NCBI RefSeq assembly: GCF_019649055.1
Contig: NW_026570234.1
Span: forward strand, 248,001 to 312,000
Direction: 5' to 3'
Length of the DNA: 64,000 nucleotides
From: Paramacrobiotus metropolitanus
Taxonomy: Eukaryota > Tardigrada > Eutardigrada > Parachela > Macrobiotidae
This document shows, piece after piece, positions 58,631 through 64,000 of this stretch. The notes below the pieces were generated by a model. It ran no database searches and had not been told where the DNA came from. It was given only the letters and a program-made list of their open reading frames with translations. Position 1 is the stretch's first letter; each line of letters begins with the position of its first letter. Made by a program: the position numbers and the translations under genes.

Positions 58631-58776
58631 TTTTGCCGTTTTGATGACAAGGTCCGTCACAAGGAACAGCAGAGAGTCTGGAATAATTTGATTTTGGCAA
58701 ATATATGTGTTAGTATAATTTTGTTTTCAAGCAGTCCAATTTTTTTACGGACAACTAACGTATTCCATCGTTCTCC

Positions 58777-61465
58777 ATGATGGAAGGATTCAGCGGAACT
58801 TTGCGTTTGACTGATTTAAATGACTTTATTGCTCCAACTCAGGTAAGTACGATCTGCTCATTCTGCTTCAAACAACGGTCTTAATCATTCTTAATGAGAA
58901 CCATTACGTAGTACTTCGTCTATTGTCTATGCATGCTCGTGTTATTTTTGTAGGAATGTATAAAACCAGTAAAAATTGAGCGAGCAGGTGGTAAAGCAGG
59001 GTCCATCAAAATTACTTCTACCGGTGAATACACGGAAGTGGATGCTGAAGGAACGGAAACGAAGCTGGCGAAAGCAGAGATTACGTTGAATGACTGTCTG
59101 GCGTGTAGTGGATGCGTTACCTCCGCGGAAACCGTTCTGATTCAGCAGCAGAGTACGGACGAACTCATTCGAATCTTGGATCAAAATGCTCAAGTTAGTT
59201 TTAAAAGCATAAGTCGAGTTCCGAAAGCTGTTCCCAGTGCCTATTAGACCGTTGCCATCAAGTTGATGATGCCATAAACATTTATTACACGAATTCGAAG
59301 AGTTGGTTCGTGTTTATTAGGTTGATAGCGTTTAAAAAAGTCATTCTTTAAATTATTTTGTACCTTTATTAAACCTAGTTTTATTAGGTGCCTGTGCAAG
59401 AAAAGAAATTTATCGTCCTCTCAGTCTCGGATCAGTCGCTTGCATCCATTGCGACACGCTATGGGCTTTCGATGCGTGAATGTCAGCAGCGATTGACGGG
59501 ACTTTTCAAATCCATGGGTAAGTTTGTATGTATATTATTTAACAAACGTTATATCAAGGGAGCGCAGGCATGATTGGCTTCTCATATCTATTTATGTATC
59601 AAAGTATCATAATTGAAGTAGTATTTTTTTATTACTAATTTTGTCATGGGTGAACGATTCTGTTTTTAGGAGTTCATAAAGTGTTTGATCTCGGTGTTGC
59701 ATCCGCTCTTTCTCTTTTGGAAAGCCGAGAAGAATTTCTGGAGCGGATGGCAAATCGCGAGATAAAAGGCGCTCTTCCAATGTTTGCTTCTGCGTGTCCA
59801 GGTTTGTACTGCCGTATAGTAGAATTAATACAACAACAAAAACACTTAGTATTTTCTATTTTTGAAGGTTACGTTTCTTGAATATTTTGTTGGGTATATT
59901 TTGAGTGGTCAGAATAGTATAGTAGAACTTAATGATTGGCTAATTGTTGCCGTTGTTTAATAGAGTTCTTGTCACTTTAACACTTGTACTAGGATGGATC
60001 TGTTACGCGGAAAAGACTCACGGTTCCTTTATCCTTCCTTTTATTAGTAGCACGAAATCACCCCAGCAGATTATGGGCTCACTCGTCAAGCATTATCTAT
60101 CCACGCATTCCAATAAAACTCCGAATGAGGTGTTCCATGTCTCTCTAATGATGTGCTACGATAAAAAATTGGAAGCTAGTCGGGATGATTTTTACGACGA
60201 TGTGTACCGCACCCGGGATGTTGATTTAGTTATCACTTCCGGTATGTTTTAGGGAGTGGCCGGTAAATGTGAGACTTTGGCTCTGTTGTGCATAAAATAT
60301 ACAGTATCTCATAGTTTAGGTTATTCTTTTACAGTGGAAGTGGAGAAAATGTTAGAGAAACGTCTAGTGGATCTAAGAGAATGCACTTTAGAGAATGTCG
60401 ATGTCCTGCCGAATTTCGAGCAGTACTCCGGTCATTACGGTAGTGGAGCTGGTGGCTATTTGGAGAGTATTTTCAGATATGCGGCACAACAATTGTTCCA
60501 CAAAGATGTGGATCGTGTCGAATACAAAACCGTTCGGTATGTGAAAGGAAAGTAAATAGGATTCCATGTGTTTATAATATTCGTTTTTGTGCCCTTGTAA
60601 GTTTTTGTCTGTAACATGGCGAGTGCAGTTTAGAACAGTGTAAGCTAAATTTTGCAGTGTATCGCTCAGATAATGCTTTACTCTAAGTCTGATGTGTTAT
60701 AGGGATAACACTTCTCTAATTTCTATAATGGTAAGTATGAAAAACGTTAAGGTTTACCCACGGTGGAGGCACACTTTTTATTGTCGCCTCGTATATCGCA
60801 TTTCGTGAAATGTGTTAATTTTTATCTTCAAGTCTGCAAGAGTTGCAGGCGCCCAGTTCATAATATTCAAGCTGTAATATCATACTCAGTAGGTTTCCAG
60901 CCATATGAATTTCTGCTGATTTCCGTTTTTATGACAGAAATCAAGACCTTCGTGAAGTTACGTTGGAAATTGATGGACAACCAAAACTTCGCTTCGCGGC
61001 GGCTTATGGCTTCAGGAATATTCAAAATATCGTTCAGAAGATGAAAAGAGGGAAATGTCCGTACGATTTCGTGGAGATAATGGCTTGTCCATCCGGTACA
61101 TGGCCAAAATATTCTTTGAAAAAATACGCTAGCTAATTTCGAAACTAGTGCAGTGTGACGGCAGGTTGTGACCTGTCTTTTAATTACTTATATTATTATG
61201 CAATGGCATTGTAATTTTTCCAGCCTGCTTGAATGGTGGTGGACAAATCCGAGCTCCCGATACAGAAGTCACAAAGGATTGGTTGGACAAAGTTCAAACA
61301 CGTTTTCTGGAGTACGAAAATCAAGATCTTCTGAAGCCGGCTGCCTCTGTGGATGCATTTGACCTGTGGTTGGAAGGGAAGAATTCGCCGAAAAGAAAGG
61401 AATTCTTGCACACCCAGTACCATTCTTTAGAGAATAACACTTTTAATTTAAATATAAAATGGTGA
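58777..61465 (+). CDS. CIAO3: CIAO3/NAR1 cytosolic iron-sulfur assembly factor (iron-only hydrogenase-like)
   Basis: Eight exons, 58777-58842, 58954-59193, 59388-59517, 59670-59801, 59993-60241, 60335-60536, 60938-61095 and 61224-61465, join in frame to about 470 residues, normal for the family. Start [18 protein letters not shown]. The N-terminal [4Fe-4S] ligands are ECIKP and [17 protein letters not shown]. The hydrogenase-like core cysteines are present: [23 protein letters not shown] and [13 protein letters not shown]. The C-terminus ends in FNLNIKW; the aromatic last residue is typical of proteins that contact the CIA targeting complex. Known role: CIAO3 bridges the early and late cytosolic Fe-S assembly machinery (with CIAO1, CIAO2B and MMS19) and has no hydrogenase activity. 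All cluster ligands appear intact. Confidence 0.97.
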
Positions 61466-62241
61466 CATTGTGCACAGCAGTACGAATTTTGGGTTTGTAG
61501 CTAATTGTTCGCGTGTGCACCTGAAATTGAGTCATTGCAGATAATCGATAATCTTTTCCGTATACTTTGTATATAGTGGAACAAATTACAGTTAATAGGC
61601 GACACCGCAGCTTCGCGCTCATGGTCAACGGCGTTTTAATATTTAGCGATAATAACGTATTCACAACCTTGTACAGACTGTAGACGGTTTTATCACAACC
61701 AATATATTTAAATAAGCTCCTTGTTAAGGCAATGCTAACATTCTAATAACAGGTAACTCGACGTTAAGCGGATGTACTTCGCAATGAGGAATCAAATGTC
61801 ACCGTTACACTTCCAAGTCCCACACCCAAGAAAACCAATAACAGAAGGTCAAATGTGCGGCTGCAGTTTGGTATAGCAAGAACTATTAATTAAGAAAGAG
61901 AGTAGCGGTGTAATTTACAATTAGAGAAGCAGCGAAGACTGCAAGCTATTAATCCCGCATCAGCGGATGTGGATAAAAATCTGCCAGATCCAAAAAACCT
62001 AAGAATACGCATAAACTTCCATGACCATGCGAACTGAGAAACGATGCGCGCGTCGAAAGTTGATTTTAAATTTAAAACCATGAGGAAAGCCAGCTCCGCC
62101 AAAGCTCCGTCCGGATGAAAATTTTGCCGAGGGAAAAAAGGACGATCTTCGAGAAATCCGATTACTCCGACACCAAGCACACTGAAAAAAGGGAGCCAAA
62201 ACAGTCAACACACCTTCGCGTTAAACTAAAACAGAGAATGC
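61466..62241. other. Convergent intergenic region
   Basis: It lies between the stops of CIAO3 (+) and the PPTY-protein gene (-). A 96-codon minus frame at 61890-62180 has no motif and no ATG-based exon chain; I treat it as 3' UTR or spacer. Confidence 0.4.
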
Positions 62242-63120
62242 TTAATACGTACAAAATATCCACACAAAAATCCACGGCCAAAAGATCAGCGTGATGAGGC
62301 AGTGCAGACAATGATTAACACTGGAATGCCTGTAACGATTCGAGAATTTAAAGCAAATCCCAGACAGCTATAATTATAATTTGAACTTTGGAATTCCGAC
62401 ACTTCCGATCAGAACGGTAGCTGGAAAATCTATGATATTCGATCAGCACTGTTAATCGGAAAGGATACCGGGCAACACTCAGCAGATATTTTTCACACTA
62501 AAAACTTCCAAAAACTTACTTCTCAACAATGACCGTTCTGGTAGTGGTTGGGACCATGGTGACGGTAACCATCTACAAAAACACAATCGCTAATCAAAAC
62601 AGTATCAATGTATCTGTCCGATTCTGTCACCATCTGGCATCTGGACTGCAGTTGCAATATTTTCGAAGTTGTCAACTTTAACTTACTATCTGGCAGCATC
62701 TGTAAGCCATGTCGCTTTTAAAATGAGCTATCTTAGTTTAGGGAAGGGTAGAGCAAACTAAGCATTTAAGCAACCTATCATCTCCACAGCAAAAATACTA
62801 CATGCAACTGAAAACTGTCGCGTTTGTTGGTCCTGGAGATTCATATTAAAAAGAACAAATGAAAAATCGGATTTCCCCGTTGAATGGTAATCGACAGCCG
62901 TTTCTGTAGATTGCAAGGGACGTACCTGCGGTTGCTGGTATGACTGCGGGACTGCTTCTGGCGCAGCGTAAACTGGACCTGGCTGCGGCGGAGGATAGTA
63001 TGGGTTAAACGGAGGAGCATGTGGGCCAACTGGTGCCCCCATGGGCTTCGCAACCAAAGGGTTGCTTCCACTCTGGCCTTTGGCCAAGATAGCTTCGTCG
63101 TATGTTGGTGGAGCATCCAT
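62242..63120 (-). CDS. Small PPTY-motif, C-terminally membrane-anchored protein
   Basis: Three exons, 63120-62926, 62572-62520 and 62329-62242, join exactly in frame to 111 residues. The N-terminus MDAPPTYDEAILAKG carries a PPxY-type motif, a ligand for NEDD4-family WW domains. A proline/tyrosine-rich region (PPFNPYYPPPQPGPVYAAP) follows. Exon 2 reads MVTVTMVPTTTRTVIVEK. Exon 3 gives HSSVNHCLHCLITLIFWPW then IFVWIFCTY and stop, a single hydrophobic hairpin or membrane segment at the very end. This plan (PPxY, proline-rich, short hydrophobic end with cysteines) resembles small endosomal adaptors such as LITAF or BRI3, but it lacks their cysteine-knuckle pattern, so I do not name it. The middle exon is 53 bp and each splice site fits GT-AG. 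Confidence 0.78.
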
Positions 63121-64000
63121 CTTTGATAATCTTCCAAGGTCAACAGAAACCAACGAAAAGATTCGCTAGTTTCGTCACTTGGTGCTCCGTCTCACTGCCA
63201 GTGCCAAATAAAAACTCTCCAACAAATTCCAAGGTCCAAGAGTTATGCTACACTGCAGCTACAGCTCTGAATTACTGCGAAAATTTTGGATTGATAGTTT
63301 GGTAATAAGAATTATGACTAGTATGAGTTGTCTATATCTTTACGATACCCAGCCAAAAAGAAAAATCAACGAAAATACTTTTGCAATCAACAAATTCTAG
63401 AAAAGTAATAATACGGTACCAAATAATTATCAAAATTTAATCTGGATTTACTCATAAAACGATGGTATAGATCGCAACATACAGCAGTGTCATACACCAT
63501 CAAAATCGTACTGCGTGCGAAAGCGCACCACGTTATGCTGATTGTGACGCAAAACTGCTTCCCAGATCAGATCGAAACTTCTGTTCACAGAATATTGGAT
63601 CACATCCGGAAACCGAGGCAGAGCTGGAAAAGGCGTACAAAACTTCTGCACCAACCGGAAGTAATAACAACGCAAAATTTTTCTAAACTTAATATAATAT
63701 AATTATAAATTATAAATATATTAATTGTTTATCATAAAAAAATAAAATAATAATAAAAATTCACGATGCTACGGGATCAGAATTTAGAAGTACTTACAGT
63801 GTTTATAAATTCTTACGAATACGAAATCTGAGATACATTACACTGATTACAGCAAAACAATCTGGCGAGTGGCGACTGGCCAGTGATACGAGTTCAGAGC
63901 AAAACCAGGAGCAACTTAAATTCTCTACTATAGAAGTACTTACATAATTCATAATATTTTCTGCACCGCACTGTGACTATGATTAATACACATTTTTTCA
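63121..64000. other. Upstream region of the PPTY-protein gene
   Basis: A/T-rich DNA with no supported gene. Frames near 63.5-63.7 kb overlap on both strands and look like chance. Confidence 0.4.

Noticed and set aside
61890-62211. Minus-strand frames of 70-96 codons downstream of the PPTY gene
   Set aside because: They lie beyond that gene's stop, overlap in two frames and have no motif.

Overview
This is eukaryotic, animal DNA. Genes are split by many short GT-AG introns (mostly 50-500 bp), intergenic DNA is A/T-rich, and several products are specific to metazoans: a nicotinic-type Cys-loop receptor subunit, a receptor guanylate cyclase, the piRNA helicase TDRD9/spindle-E, CREBZF and LYAR. 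Small hydrophilic, probably disordered proteins and the overall gene style would fit a small ecdysozoan invertebrate. A tardigrade is my guess, but the sequence alone does not prove the phylum.

Layout. 1-6.9 kb: no intact gene, one non-LTR retrotransposon relic (about 0.6-1.1 kb) and repeats. 6.9-15.4 kb (-): TDRD9-like DEVH-box helicase with Tudor domain and a C-terminal zinc finger. 17.6-20.4 kb (+): divergent nicotinic acetylcholine receptor alpha-type subunit. 21.0-22.1 kb (+): intronless secreted, possibly GPI-anchored orphan protein. 22.7-25.1 kb (-): secreted leucine-rich-repeat protein. 25.6-28.4 kb (-): mitochondrial elongation factor G1 (GFM1). 28.9-31.95 kb: about 3-kb foldback element between GFM1 and the divergent gene. 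32.2-33.95 kb (+): DNAJA-type Hsp40. 34.15-39.07 kb (-): BOP1 ribosome biogenesis factor, with an 868-bp MITE in its last intron. 40.0-40.8 kb (-): CREBZF-like bZIP. 42.2-45.3 kb (+): two small charged proteins sharing a peptide motif and a matching core promoter, with another MITE and tandem repeats between them. 47.1-55.2 kb (+): receptor guanylate cyclase with altered catalytic motifs. 56.6-58.2 kb (-): LYAR. 58.8-61.5 kb (+): CIAO3/NAR1. 62.2-63.1 kb (-): small PPTY-motif membrane protein.

The genes do not form one pathway. Housekeeping genes (GFM1, DNAJA, BOP1, LYAR, CIAO3) alternate with signalling and germline genes. BOP1 and LYAR are both nucleolar/ribosome-linked. GFM1 and DNAJA are head-to-head, as are LYAR and CIAO3. 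The most unusual items are the two small charged genes, the pore of the receptor subunit, the cyclase active site and the orphan surface protein. All gene models were built by eye from reading frames, splice signals and remembered family motifs; exon edges are proposals.
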